Shown here piece after piece: positions 18,613 through 27,931 of a stretch of 64,000 bases of DNA (position 1 is the stretch's first letter; each line of letters starts with the position of its first letter). The notes under the pieces are model-generated. The model was given only the letters and a program-made list of their open reading frames with translations, had not been told where the DNA came from and searched no databases. The DNA is from Sphingomonas crocodyli. Lineage in GTDB: Bacteria; Pseudomonadota; Alphaproteobacteria; Sphingomonadales; Sphingomonadaceae. The stretch is taken from positions 124,001 to 188,000 of the forward strand of contig NZ_SACN01000002.1 in the NCBI RefSeq assembly GCF_004005865.1. Reading direction: 5' to 3'. The translations under genes and the position numbers were made by a program.

Positions 18613-20247
18613 TTATTGGGAGGATAGTTGCCTGCTCGATCGTTCGGTTGAAAACGCCACCCGATCAAGGATTTCCGTTGATCGGGTCGTCAACGATGGC
18701 AGGAAAAGCCATTCGTTGCTGGCGGCGTTGCGGGTCAGGTTGGTGACCATATAGCCGCGACGGCTGGTGTCGCACCATTTGAGCTTCGGATTCGTTGCGA
18801 TGAAATCCGCCGCGATCGTCTGCGGATCGCCGCCGAAGCGCTTGTCGATGCCCAGTGACGAGACGCTGTGCCCGGCGAACTCGACGCCCACGGGCGCGCC
18901 GTCATGGATAAGATCGGATGCCCACGCATTGTGGCTGTCGCCGCTAAGCACCACCAGATTGGCGCGGGCGTGGGCGGCGGCACCCAACAGGCGGTCGCGC
19001 GCGGCGGGATAGCCGTCCCAGCGGTCCATTCCTTCCGCTATGCCCATCTGCGTGAGCATCGCCGCGAAGCGCAGTTCGGCCTCGGCATTCGGCCCCGGCC
19101 TGACGGTCGGCGCGTACCAGGACGATGTGACCTTGGGCAGCAGGATGGGCGCCATCACCGTCTGTTGCGCCAATATCTGCCAGCGCGTTCCGTCCCGCGT
19201 CGATCGCGCTATCGCGTCAGTCAGCCATTTCTCCTGCTTCGCGCCCATCATCGTGCGCGCGGGATCGGCGAGCGGGCCCTTCCGAAACGCCTCGGCCGCT
19301 ACACGCGGATCGCCGCCGGCGCGCAGGATATCGCTGAGTTCGAGTTGCTTGGTGCGGGCGATCAGCCGGGTTTCGAGACGGAACAACGTCGCGAGATCGC
19401 CGATCTGATAACTGGCATAATCGGCGTCGCCCATCGGCAGCCATTCGCGGAAGGCGCGAACACCGGCCGCCTTGCGAACATCCCAATTGCCGTCTTCGGG
19501 CCCGTGGTTCTTCGCGCCTTCGGTCCAGCTGTTGTTCGCCGTTTCGTGATCATCCCACATCACAATCATCGGGAAACGGCGGTGCAGTTCCTGCAGCGCG
19601 GGATCGGCGCGATAGCTGGCATAGCGAAGTCGATAATCGGCCAGCGATATGGCCTCCCCAGTCGGCATGATCGCGCGCGACGTCGCCAACTCGGCGATCG
19701 CATCGGACCGGTCGGTCGGCGATTCGTAAATATAGTCACCGAGATGGACGATCAGGTCGAGATCGTCGCGCGCGGCGGCATGGGCATAAGCGTTGAACCA
19801 GCCCGACGTGGCATTGGCGCAGGAAAAGACGCCGATGCGGAATGCATCGATCGATCCGGCCGGCAGCGTGCGGGTGCGGCCGATCGGCGAGATGCTGCCG
19901 TCGGGGGCGATGAAGCGATAATGATACCAGCGGCCCGGCCGCAATCCGCTTGGCCGCGCATGGGCGCAATGATCGTTGATCGGCGATGCGGTCGCGGTGC
20001 CGCGGGCGGCGATCCGTCGGAAGCCTTCATCCTCGGCCACCTCGACCTTCAGTCGGGCTTCCGCGCCATCCGCCGTGACGAAACGTGTCCACAGCGTGAC
20101 GCCGTCGCGCGAAGGATCGCCACTTGCCACCGAATGGGTGAAGCCGGTTGCGGGCGCCGCGCCGAGCCGCGTCGGCGCAAACAGCGATAGGGCCGGCGCC
20201 AGTGCGGCGGCCTGAAGAAGCGTGCGGCGATCCCAGAGAGCAGGCAT
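18613..20247 (-). CDS. PhoD-like alkaline phosphatase, Tat-exported
   Basis: A secreted phosphodiesterase/phosphomonoesterase of the PhoD metallophosphatase family, 544 residues. ATG 20247 is chosen because AGGAG lies five bases upstream. The N-terminus has a twin-arginine signal (WDRRTLLQAAALAPALSLFAP). The N-terminal domain (FTHSVASGDPSRDGVTLWTRF) is followed by the metal-binding core: LIVHLGDYIYE, MIVMWDDHETANNSW and NLVVLSGDSHNAWASD. The C-terminus has VGVEFAGHSVSS. It is divergent from a TonB receptor, and a Pho-box-like repeat lies 38-55 bases upstream, implying induction under phosphate limitation. Confidence 0.93.
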   Translation of the reverse strand: MPALWDRRTLLQAAALAPALSLFAPTRLGAAPATGFTHSVASGDPSRDGVTLWTRFVTADGAEARLKVEVAEDEGFRRIAARGTATASPINDHCAHARPSGLRPGRWYHYRFIAPDGSISPIGRTRTLPAGSIDAFRIGVFSCANATSGWFNAYAHAAARDDLDLIVHLGDYIYESPTDRSDAIAELATSRAIMPTGEAISLADYRLRYASYRADPALQELHRRFPMIVMWDDHETANNSWTEGAKNHGPEDGNWDVRKAAGVRAFREWLPMGDADYASYQIGDLATLFRLETRLIARTKQLELSDILRAGGDPRVAAEAFRKGPLADPARTMMGAKQEKWLTDAIARSTRDGTRWQILAQQTVMAPILLPKVTSSWYAPTVRPGPNAEAELRFAAMLTQMGIAEGMDRWDGYPAARDRLLGAAAHARANLVVLSGDSHNAWASDLIHDGAPVGVEFAGHSVSSLGIDKRFGGDPQTIAADFIATNPKLKWCDTSRRGYMVTNLTRNAASNEWLFLPSLTTRSTEILDRVAFSTERSSRQLSSQ

Positions 20248-20284
20248 GGCGACTCCTATTTTCGCGCCGCCTACCACGCGCTTT

Positions 20285-20302
20285 GTGACAGCGCGGTGAC
20301 GC
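20285..20302 (-). promoter_or_regulatory. Candidate Pho box upstream of PhoD-like phosphatase
   Basis: On the minus strand this reads GCGTCAC-CGCG-CTGTCAC: two heptamers with the 11-base repeat spacing of PhoB sites (consensus CTGTCAT-N4-CTGTCAT). It points at the phosphatase gene. Assignment is by motif and context only. Confidence 0.55.
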
Positions 20303-20331
20303 CCTTCGGCGCGAAATTCCGGGGTTCGCGC

Positions 20332-20349
20332 ATGTCATCGATCGGTCAT
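20332..20349 (+). promoter_or_regulatory. Candidate Pho box upstream of TonB receptor
   Basis: This reads ATGTCAT-CGAT-CGGTCAT, with exact 11-base heptamer spacing and only two or three departures from the PhoB consensus. It points at the receptor gene that starts at 20434. A small palindrome (GAGAGT-CTTA-ACTCTC, 20363-20378) lies between this box and the start. Confidence 0.6.
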
Positions 20350-20433
20350 GCCGGGGCAATATGAGAGTCTTAACTCTCGTTTAGGCGCTCCTCCGGTGAC
20401 GCGATGCAACATCGCTTTCCGGGGGACGGTTCA

Positions 20434-23013
20434 ATGCAGAATTTCGCATCGAAGATGGCGCATGTCGGCGGCTTTGCGCTCCGCTTCGCGATGCTGGCGG
20501 GCGCCAGCATTCCGACGATCGCTTTCGCGCAGGACGCGGCGAGCACCGCGCCGGCCGCAGCCGATGATATTCAGGGCGACGAGATCATCGTCACCGGCGC
20601 CCGCGCCCAGCGTCAGCTGGCAATCGAGCGCAAGCGCGATCAGGTGACGATTTCGGACGTCGTCGCCTCCGACGGCATCGGCAAGCTGCCCGATTACAAC
20701 ACCGCCGAAGCGCTCCAGCGCCTGCCGGGCGTGTCGGTCCAGATTGACCAAGGCGAACCGCGTTACGTCGTGGTGCGCGGTATCGATCCGAATCTCAATC
20801 AGGTGACGGTCGACGGCAATCTGGTCGGCATTCCCGAAGCCGAGGGGCGCCGCGTCGCGCTCGACACCATCCCGTCCGATCTGGTCGCCGCGATCGAGGT
20901 CGTGAAGGCGGTCACCCCCGATTATGATGCCAATGCGATCGGCGGCAGCATCAACCTCGTCACGCCGACAGCCTTCGACAAGAGCAAGCCCTTCACCTAC
21001 GGCACGCTGCGCGGATCCTATAACAACAAGTCCGAAAAACTGGGCTATGGCGGCAGCCTGACGCACGGCGGCACGTTCGGCGCCGACAAGGAATTCGGCA
21101 TCGTCGTCGCGGCCAGCTATTCGAAGCGTTACATCGACAGCGATCTGGTCGAACCGACCAACTGGGCGACGTTCACCACCGCCGGCACCTCGATCAACGC
21201 GCCGACCAATCTGGTGATGTTCGATTATCGGATCATGCGCGAACGCATTGGCGGGATCGTCAATCTGGATTGGCGGCCGAACGACGATACCCGCGTCTAT
21301 CTGCGCACGATCTACAACGAGTTCACCGATCATGAGGAGCGCGATCAGTTCAACTTCGTGCTGCTCAACGGCGGCACGCCGACGGTGCTGAGCCCGACCT
21401 CGATCCGCTTCCCCAATGGCCGCGCCACCCGCCAGTTCCGCCAGAACAACCAGACGCAGAAGCTCTACAATATCTCGCCGGGCGTCGAATGGACCTTCGG
21501 CGCGGTCGAGGCGGAGCTGAACTACACCTACGCGCATGCGCAGGAACATACGCCGATCCGCGACGACCTGGAGTTCCGCACGGCCGCGAACCGCACCGCC
21601 ACGTTGGATCTGTCGGGCAAGCGCCCGGCCTTCGCCGCGATCGATCCGACGCTCTACGATCCCGCGGCCTATCCGCTGCGGCGTATCCGCGAACGGCGCG
21701 AACAGATTGACGAGGATCTGCACACCGCCCGCGCCGACTTCAAGATCGCACTCGATGGCGGTGCGACCAACACCTTCGTGAAGGTCGGCGCCAAGTTCAT
21801 CGATCGCGTGAAGGATCGTGACAATCAGCAGTCGCAGCGCGACGCCGTCGGCAATTCGACCTTCGCTCAGACGGGGCAGGTGCTGTCGCCGCCGGACGAT
21901 TTCTACAACGGCGAATATATGTTCGGCCCACGCATGAACTATCAGGGCGTGCTCGATTTCTACAATCGCAACCCGCAGCTGATCGCGCTCAATGCCGCGC
22001 AGACCGCGATCAACAATGCGTCGCTCGATTATCGCATCCATGAAAAGATCTACGCTGGCTACGTCATGGCCAATGTCGAGCTGGGCGATCTGACCGCGAT
22101 CGGCGGCGTGCGCATTGAGCGGACCGAGGGGCGATACAACGCCAACCAGCTGCGCACGACCACGGGCATCACGCCGCTGCGCTTCGGCAAGAACTACACC
22201 CACGTCCTGCCGAGCCTGCACCTGAACTACAATGTCGCGCCCGACTTCAAGCTGCGCGCGGCATGGACCAACACGCTCGGCCGCCCGAACTATGACGCGG
22301 TCGTGCCGACCTTCACCGAAGACAATGGCGCAGGCACGGCGGGTAATCCGAACCTCAAGCCCTACACGTCGATGGGGCTCGATGCCTCGGCCGAATATTA
22401 TCCGGGCAGCGACAGCATCGTCGCGGTCGGCATGTTCTACAAGCGGCTGAAGAACCCGATCTTCACCCAGACGATCCAGAACACCAGCTTCGCCGGCGTG
22501 CCGCTCACCTCGCTGTCGCAGCCGCTGAATGCCGATCGTGGCGAACTGTTCGGGATCGAGGCGAACGTGCAGAAGCGCTTCACCTTCCTGCCCGCGCCGT
22601 TCGACGGCTTCGGCATGTCGGCCAACGCAACCTATGTGAAATCGAACGTCGATGTGCCCGGCCGGACGAGCGAGGATCTGCCTTTCTTCCGCCAGTCGGA
22701 CTGGATCGCCAACGCGACGCTCTTCTTCGAAAAGGGGCCGTTCGAGGCGCGCGTGGCGCTCGCCTATCGGTCGTCCTACATCGAAAATGTCGGCAGCGCG
22801 GCGCAAGGCACGACGGCGGATATCTATGCCGGCCCGCGCACTGTGCTCGATGCGCGCGTCAGCTACCGCGTGATGAAGGGGGTCGAACTGTTCGCCGCCG
22901 CCTCCAACCTCAGCGAAGCGCCGATGACCTTCTATCAGACGACCAAGCGCCAGACCTATTCGCGCGAAGTCTATTCGTGGAATGGCGACTTTGGCGTCAG
23001 CGTGAAGTTCTGA
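20434..23013 (+). CDS. TonB-dependent receptor (Xanthomonas/Caulobacter type), possibly for phosphorylated substrates
   Basis: An outer-membrane active transporter of 859 residues. ATG 20434 gives a clean signal peptide (FALRFAMLAGASIPTIAFAQ); an in-frame ATG at 20404 adds an unlikely leader. The plug domain includes VVASDGIGKLPDYNTAEALQ, YVVVRGIDPNLNQVTVDGN and DANAIGGSINLVT. The beta-barrel follows, with the FxRAAWTNTLGRPNY-type segment near residue 605, and ends in a C-terminal aromatic residue (GVSVKF). The substrate is not readable. Divergence from a PhoD-like phosphatase and the Pho box suggest uptake of an organophosphate or its product. Confidence 0.93.
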   Translation: MQNFASKMAHVGGFALRFAMLAGASIPTIAFAQDAASTAPAAADDIQGDEIIVTGARAQRQLAIERKRDQVTISDVVASDGIGKLPDYNTAEALQRLPGVSVQIDQGEPRYVVVRGIDPNLNQVTVDGNLVGIPEAEGRRVALDTIPSDLVAAIEVVKAVTPDYDANAIGGSINLVTPTAFDKSKPFTYGTLRGSYNNKSEKLGYGGSLTHGGTFGADKEFGIVVAASYSKRYIDSDLVEPTNWATFTTAGTSINAPTNLVMFDYRIMRERIGGIVNLDWRPNDDTRVYLRTIYNEFTDHEERDQFNFVLLNGGTPTVLSPTSIRFPNGRATRQFRQNNQTQKLYNISPGVEWTFGAVEAELNYTYAHAQEHTPIRDDLEFRTAANRTATLDLSGKRPAFAAIDPTLYDPAAYPLRRIRERREQIDEDLHTARADFKIALDGGATNTFVKVGAKFIDRVKDRDNQQSQRDAVGNSTFAQTGQVLSPPDDFYNGEYMFGPRMNYQGVLDFYNRNPQLIALNAAQTAINNASLDYRIHEKIYAGYVMANVELGDLTAIGGVRIERTEGRYNANQLRTTTGITPLRFGKNYTHVLPSLHLNYNVAPDFKLRAAWTNTLGRPNYDAVVPTFTEDNGAGTAGNPNLKPYTSMGLDASAEYYPGSDSIVAVGMFYKRLKNPIFTQTIQNTSFAGVPLTSLSQPLNADRGELFGIEANVQKRFTFLPAPFDGFGMSANATYVKSNVDVPGRTSEDLPFFRQSDWIANATLFFEKGPFEARVALAYRSSYIENVGSAAQGTTADIYAGPRTVLDARVSYRVMKGVELFAAASNLSEAPMTFYQTTKRQTYSREVYSWNGDFGVSVKF

Positions 23014-23025
23014 TCGCGTAGATCC

Positions 23026-23061
23026 AGGCCCCCGCGCGGCATTGTCGTCGCGTGGGGGCCT
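23026..23061 (+). terminator. Strong hairpin after TonB receptor
   Basis: A 13-base arm AGGCCCCCGCGCG pairs with CGCGTGGGGGCCT, with one mismatch, across a ten-base loop, 13 bases after the receptor stop. There is no T-run, so it may be Rho-assisted or a stabilising 3' hairpin. Confidence 0.7.
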
Positions 23062-23163
23062 AGTCCCTGTGGAGCCTTCATCGCCTATTGGATCGACTTT
23101 GCCGGCGACGCATGCAAACGATGAAGCATCCTTCACGATCGGATGCCGAAGAGAGGATCGCTA

Positions 23164-23775
23164 ATGCCGACCGCGGGCGGGCGCGCGAAACCGCAGCAGG
23201 GGCGTTCGCAGCAGACCTATGAACGCTTGCTCGACGTCGCAGGCGAACTCGTTGCCGAACAGGGCTTCGAACGCATCTCCACCAATCTGATCTGCGCGCG
23301 CGCCGGGCTCGCCCCCTCGGCGCTCTACCGCTATTTCGAGGACAAATATGCCGTGCTCGAAGCGCTGGGCGAGCGGCTGATGGTGCGGCAGAACGAGGCG
23401 CTCGAGGCGTGGATCGCGCGGCATCAGGGCGGCGGGATCGATCAGATGCGTGGCCATATCGGCGAGTTGCTGCACGACACGGCGGTGGCGACCAACAGCG
23501 TGCCCGGCGCGGTGTGGATATTGCGCGCGTTGCACGCCTCACCCCGCATGGTGCGCATCCGTCTGGAATCGCATCGCTATGTCACGGACAGGCTGGCGGA
23601 TGCTTATGCGCCCTATCTTCCTCACGTCGATCGGCAGGAATTGTGGAGCCGCCTGCGGCTGTCGGTCGAAATCGGCTTCGCGGTCGATGAGATGCTGCAG
23701 GAGGAGGATCGCGTCTCGCCCGAAGCAGTGACGCGCCAGACCGCCCAGATGTTACGCGCCGGCGCGATCGAATAG
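23164..23775 (+). CDS. TetR family transcriptional regulator
   Basis: A 203-residue regulator. ATG 23164 is preceded by GAGAGGAT; an in-frame ATG at 23143 is less likely. The N-terminal helix-turn-helix is clear: QQTYERLLDVAGELVAEQGFE, then STNLICARAGLAPSALYRYF, then EDKYAVLEAL. The C-terminal half is the ligand/dimer domain (PGAVWILRALHASPRMVRIR). It lies between two TonB receptor genes on the same strand, so it may control the receptor plus phytase-like pair downstream. The ligand is unknown. Confidence 0.92.
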   Translation: MPTAGGRAKPQQGRSQQTYERLLDVAGELVAEQGFERISTNLICARAGLAPSALYRYFEDKYAVLEALGERLMVRQNEALEAWIARHQGGGIDQMRGHIGELLHDTAVATNSVPGAVWILRALHASPRMVRIRLESHRYVTDRLADAYAPYLPHVDRQELWSRLRLSVEIGFAVDEMLQEEDRVSPEAVTRQTAQMLRAGAIE

Positions 23776-24007
23776 GGCGCGCGGCGGGCTGGCCGCGTCC
23801 AGCGGCCAGGTCGGCTCAGTCAGTCGAATATTTCCTATAATTCTACAATCTCTCTCCTTGGAAACCTTTGCCATTCGATATTGACGCTCCTGAAAAATAT
23901 TTGACGCGATATCGTAGCCGAATTGTCATCGACGGATGGAATAGCCGCCCCGCAAGTTGCAGGGTGTCAGGGAAAAAATCCCGCGCCCTCGTCATAAGGG
24001 GGCGTGA

Positions 24008-26341
24008 ATGTCGAAGAAATCCATTTTGATGCTGTCTGTTGCTGGCTGTTTCGCCTTCGCTTCTCAGGCGAATGCCCAAGTGGCTCCCTCCGCCGATGCA
24101 GACATGAGCGATGCGCACGATATCGTGGTGGTCGGCAGCGGCCAGACCCGCTCGGTTTCGAGCTTGACGCCGGCCAGCCTTGATGTCCTGCCGCCGGGCA
24201 CCAGCGTGCAGAAGGCGCTGAATTTCCTGCCGGGTGTGATGGCGCAATCGATCGACGCACTGGGCGTCAACGAACAGTCGCTGACGCTGCAGGTCCGTGG
24301 CTTCAACACCACCCATCTCGGCTACACGCTCGACGGCATTCCGCTGGGCGATGGCGCCTACAACAACTATAACGGCCTCACGATCAGCCGCGCGCTGATC
24401 TCCGAAAATCTCGGCCGTGCCGAATTGGCGACCGGCATTGCCGGCCTCGGCATTCCGTCGACCAGCAATCTCGGCGGTGCTTTGCTCTATACGTCGAGCG
24501 ATCCGCGCAAGAATCTGGGCATCGAGGCGAGCCAGACGATCGGCGAGGAGAAATCGTACCGCACCTTCGTCCGCATCGACACCGGCGAATATAATGGCTT
24601 CTCGGCCTATCTGTCGGGCCATTATGCGCAGCAGGATCTGTTCGTCGATCAGGGCGCCTACAAGAAGTCGACCGGCAAGCAGCTCAACGCCAAGGCCAAA
24701 TACGAATTTACCGGCGGCACGATCACGGCCTTCGTCGACGTGTCGCGCACCAACCAGGCCGACGACGCCTATCTGTCGAAGGATATGCTCAACCGCTTGG
24801 GCTATGATTGGGCCGGTTATGCACCGAACTGGCAAGCCTATCTGGGCGTGGCCGCCTGCACGGTGACGACGACGCCGACCCGCTGTGCCGCCGCCCCTGC
24901 ACCGCAGAAGAATGCCGACGTCACCTTCACGAACGGCCAGATCCTTCGCAACGACGAACTCTATTATCTGTCGGGCGATTTCGATCTCACCAAATCGCTG
25001 AAGATCGGCGCGAAGGTGTACCACCACAAGGACAAGGGCGCCGGCAACAACTTCATCACCGGCCTGTCCAATCAGGGTACGACGACGACGACCGACGACG
25101 TCCCCGTCCAGATTCGCGACACGCGTTACACGATCGATCGCACCGGCGGCCTGGGCACCATCACCTGGGACATCGGGATCAACCGCCTCCAGGCGGGTTT
25201 CTGGTATGAAGGCAATACCAGCAGCGCGGCGCGCTACATCCGTCAGGACGTCACCGGCCCGTTCAGCCTGGCGAAGTTCCTGAAGGGCCAGCCGGCCAGC
25301 GCCCAGTGGGTGCAGGAAACCAAGTGGAAGACCCGCCAGTTCTTCGTCGAAGACACGGTGAAGCTGTTCGACGACGCGCTGAGCATCGATTTCGGTTTCA
25401 AGGGCACCTATTCGAAGTCCGCCGCCACCGCGCTGCCCGGCATCGCCAGGACGCCGCCGCCGGCCTCGAGCCAGTTCGCGACCGGCACGCTGGTGGCCGA
25501 GGACAATTTCCTTCCCGAAATCGGCGCGCGCTGGAAGATCGCGGAAGGGCATGAACTGTACGCCAGCTATGCCGAAAACATCGCCATGTATCAGGGCGGC
25601 TTCAAGCTAGGGCCGCAGTCGGTCAGCCAGGCGATCTGGGATCTGCAGGGCAAGACGCTGAAACCCGAAACATCGAAGAGCTTCGACGGCGGCTATCGCT
25701 TCGTGAGCAACCAGGTGCAGGTTTCGCTCGCGGGCTATCACGTCAAGTTCAACGATCGTCTGCTGCAGTACAATCCGTGCCCGACCAACCAGCAGCAGAA
25801 TCCGGGTTGCGGCAATTCCTTCCACAATGCCGGCAGCGTCACCAGCAAGGGTGTCGAACTGGGCGTCCTGTGGCGGCCGCTGCCGTGGCTGAACTGGTAC
25901 AACTCCGCCTCGCTCAACGAGACCGAATATAATGACGACCTGAACTTCTGCACGACCACCTGCATCCTCTACGCCACCAAGGGCAAGCAGCAGGTGGATA
26001 CACCGAAGAAGATGTTCGCCAGCACGCTGAGCGTGAAGAGCAACGGTTTCTTCGCCTCGGTCCAGGGCAAATATACCGGCGAGCGTTTCTACACCTATAC
26101 CAACGATCAGGGCTTTGGCGGCTACACCACGGTCGATCTGGGCTTCGGTTATGATTTCGGTGAGTTCGGGGCGCTCAAGCGCGCCAAGCTGTCGCTGAAC
26201 GTGACCAACCTGACCAACAAGCGTTATGCGTCGAACTTCGACAGCAGCGTGTTCGCCCCGAACGATCCCACCGGCACGATCGTGGTGTTCCACTCGTCGG
26301 CGCCACGGCAGATCTTCGGGACGCTCAGCGCCGCTTTCTAA
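24008..26341 (+). CDS. TonB-dependent receptor paired with a phytase-like esterase
   Basis: A 777-residue outer-membrane receptor. The signal peptide is MSKKSILMLSVAGCFAFASQANAQ, and AGGGGGCGTG precedes the ATG. The plug contains VQKALNFLPGVMAQSIDA, LQVRGFNTTHLGYTLDGIPLGD and IPSTSNLGGALLYTSS. The barrel ends APRQIFGTLSAAF with a C-terminal Phe. Extracellular loops hold several Cys pairs (CTVTTTPTRC, CPTNQQQNPGC, CTTTC), which is unusual for such receptors. The upstream gap 23776-24007 is AT-rich and holds a CTGGCCGC/GCGGCCAG hairpin at 23789-23809. The phytase-like gene follows after 60 bases, so the receptor may import its product. Confidence 0.92.
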   Translation: MSKKSILMLSVAGCFAFASQANAQVAPSADADMSDAHDIVVVGSGQTRSVSSLTPASLDVLPPGTSVQKALNFLPGVMAQSIDALGVNEQSLTLQVRGFNTTHLGYTLDGIPLGDGAYNNYNGLTISRALISENLGRAELATGIAGLGIPSTSNLGGALLYTSSDPRKNLGIEASQTIGEEKSYRTFVRIDTGEYNGFSAYLSGHYAQQDLFVDQGAYKKSTGKQLNAKAKYEFTGGTITAFVDVSRTNQADDAYLSKDMLNRLGYDWAGYAPNWQAYLGVAACTVTTTPTRCAAAPAPQKNADVTFTNGQILRNDELYYLSGDFDLTKSLKIGAKVYHHKDKGAGNNFITGLSNQGTTTTTDDVPVQIRDTRYTIDRTGGLGTITWDIGINRLQAGFWYEGNTSSAARYIRQDVTGPFSLAKFLKGQPASAQWVQETKWKTRQFFVEDTVKLFDDALSIDFGFKGTYSKSAATALPGIARTPPPASSQFATGTLVAEDNFLPEIGARWKIAEGHELYASYAENIAMYQGGFKLGPQSVSQAIWDLQGKTLKPETSKSFDGGYRFVSNQVQVSLAGYHVKFNDRLLQYNPCPTNQQQNPGCGNSFHNAGSVTSKGVELGVLWRPLPWLNWYNSASLNETEYNDDLNFCTTTCILYATKGKQQVDTPKKMFASTLSVKSNGFFASVQGKYTGERFYTYTNDQGFGGYTTVDLGFGYDFGEFGALKRAKLSLNVTNLTNKRYASNFDSSVFAPNDPTGTIVVFHSSAPRQIFGTLSAAF

Positions 26342-26401
26342 GGGAATGGCGGGGAGGCGGCCCGGTCGCCTCCCCGTACCCGATATTATAGAGACTGCTC
26401 C

Positions 26402-27931
26402 ATGAAGATCGCCGCCATCCTCGCCTTGTCCTGCGTGCTGGCGGCGCCGGCCGACGCGGAATCGCCGGCCTTCACCACCCCGCATCTCGAAACCCGGCCG
26501 GGCGACCATGTCGTGACGCTGGACGGACGGCGCTTCGTCAATCACGGGCTCGTTGGCGTCGGCCGGCTGAGCGCCGATACCCGCGACTTCGCGGGGGAGA
26601 CGCTGGGCTCATTCTCGGCAATGGCGGTCGACAAGGCGGGCTGGAAGCGGCTGCGCGACGGCAGCTATACGGGCACGATCTGGACGATGCCCGATCGCGG
26701 GCCGAACGACGTCGGCTCGGTCGCCGGCACGCTCGATTATCGCAATCGGATCAACCGGTTCACGATCCGCTTCAAACCCTACACCGGCAAGGCGGATCTG
26801 CCACAGGCAACCGCATCGCAAAGCCAGCTTCGCCTGACGCCAGCCGGCGGCTTCTTCCTGACCGATGCCGATGGCCAGCCGATGACCGGCAAGGAGCCTG
26901 GCAGCAATGTCGTGATGCGCGATGGCGTTGCAATGCCCAGCCCCGCGAGCGGCGACGGCGCGGGCCGCATCAGCCTCGATTCCGAAGGTCTGGTCATGGC
27001 TCCGGACGGGAGCCTCTACGTTTCCGACGAATATGCCGCCAGCATCTATCATTTCGACGCGCGCGGGCGGCTGATCGGCGCGATCCCCGCCGTGCCGGCG
27101 CTGATGCCGCGCACCGACGGCAGGATCGACTTCAACAGCATCAAGCCCGGCGACAGCGGCCGGCGCAACAATCAGGGGCTGGAGGCGCTGTCGATCACCC
27201 CCGACGGCCGGCATCTCGTCACCATCCTCCAGTCCGCAACGGTGCAGGACAGCGACGGCAAGGCGGCACAGATGCGCAACGCCACCCGCATCCTCCTCTA
27301 CGATGTCGGCAAGGAGCCGACGCCCCGCGCACCGGTGGGGCACTATGTCCTTGAACTGCCGACCTACACCGAAGCGGGGGATGGCGGCGCCGTGGACCGG
27401 ACCGCCGCGCAATCGGAAGTGGTCGCGCTCAACGATCATCAGTTTCTGGTGCTGGCGCGCGACGCCATCGGCCGCGGGGCGACCGTGTCGCCATCTAAGA
27501 CGCCGGTGGTGAAGACCATCCTGCTCGTCGACACGACAGGCGCAACCAATCTGGCGGGCTCGATCTACGAAACCGGCGTCGAACCGGTCGCACACAAGGG
27601 CCAAGTCATCGCCGGCATAATTCCGGTCCGCGCGGTAGAGTTGATCAACATGCTGAACCCGGCCCAGCTTCGCCGCTTCGGTATGAACATCGATACCCTG
27701 CCATCGACACCGACCAGCTTGTCCGAGAAGCAGGAAGCTATGAGCCTGCTCCCCGCGCTCGATCCGAAGGCGCCCGACGACTATTTCCTGCTGGTCGGCA
27801 ATGACAACGACTTCGAGGCCCACGACGGCCTGGCCGCCGGCATCCCGTTTGACGCCTCGCTGCACGGCCAGCACGGAGCCGACAACAACGACAATGTCGT
27901 CTTGGTTTACCGTCTTACGCTCTCACGATAG
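26402..27931 (+). CDS. Secreted phytase-like esterase domain protein
   Basis: A 509-residue exported protein with signal peptide MKIAAILALSCVLAAPADA. It belongs to the esterase-like/phytase-like beta-propeller family (PF13449 type). Marks are FSAMAVDKAGWKRLRDGSYTG, TIWTMPDRGPNDVG, LDSEGLVMAPDGSLYVSDEY, NNQGLEALSITPDGRHL and the C-terminal LLVGNDNDFEAHDGL. These are the glycine/aspartate-rich turns of propeller blades that bind calcium and phosphate in phytases. The family name rests on fold resemblance; activity on phytate is not shown. It lies 60 bases behind a TonB receptor, suggesting a hydrolyse-and-import pair. Confidence 0.85.
   Translation: MKIAAILALSCVLAAPADAESPAFTTPHLETRPGDHVVTLDGRRFVNHGLVGVGRLSADTRDFAGETLGSFSAMAVDKAGWKRLRDGSYTGTIWTMPDRGPNDVGSVAGTLDYRNRINRFTIRFKPYTGKADLPQATASQSQLRLTPAGGFFLTDADGQPMTGKEPGSNVVMRDGVAMPSPASGDGAGRISLDSEGLVMAPDGSLYVSDEYAASIYHFDARGRLIGAIPAVPALMPRTDGRIDFNSIKPGDSGRRNNQGLEALSITPDGRHLVTILQSATVQDSDGKAAQMRNATRILLYDVGKEPTPRAPVGHYVLELPTYTEAGDGGAVDRTAAQSEVVALNDHQFLVLARDAIGRGATVSPSKTPVVKTILLVDTTGATNLAGSIYETGVEPVAHKGQVIAGIIPVRAVELINMLNPAQLRRFGMNIDTLPSTPTSLSEKQEAMSLLPALDPKAPDDYFLLVGNDNDFEAHDGLAAGIPFDASLHGQHGADNNDNVVLVYRLTLSR

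Noticed and set aside
20431..23136. 901-codon open frame on the minus strand
   Set aside because: It is antisense to the TonB receptor, and is rich in Arg, Asp, His and Val as expected for a shadow frame.
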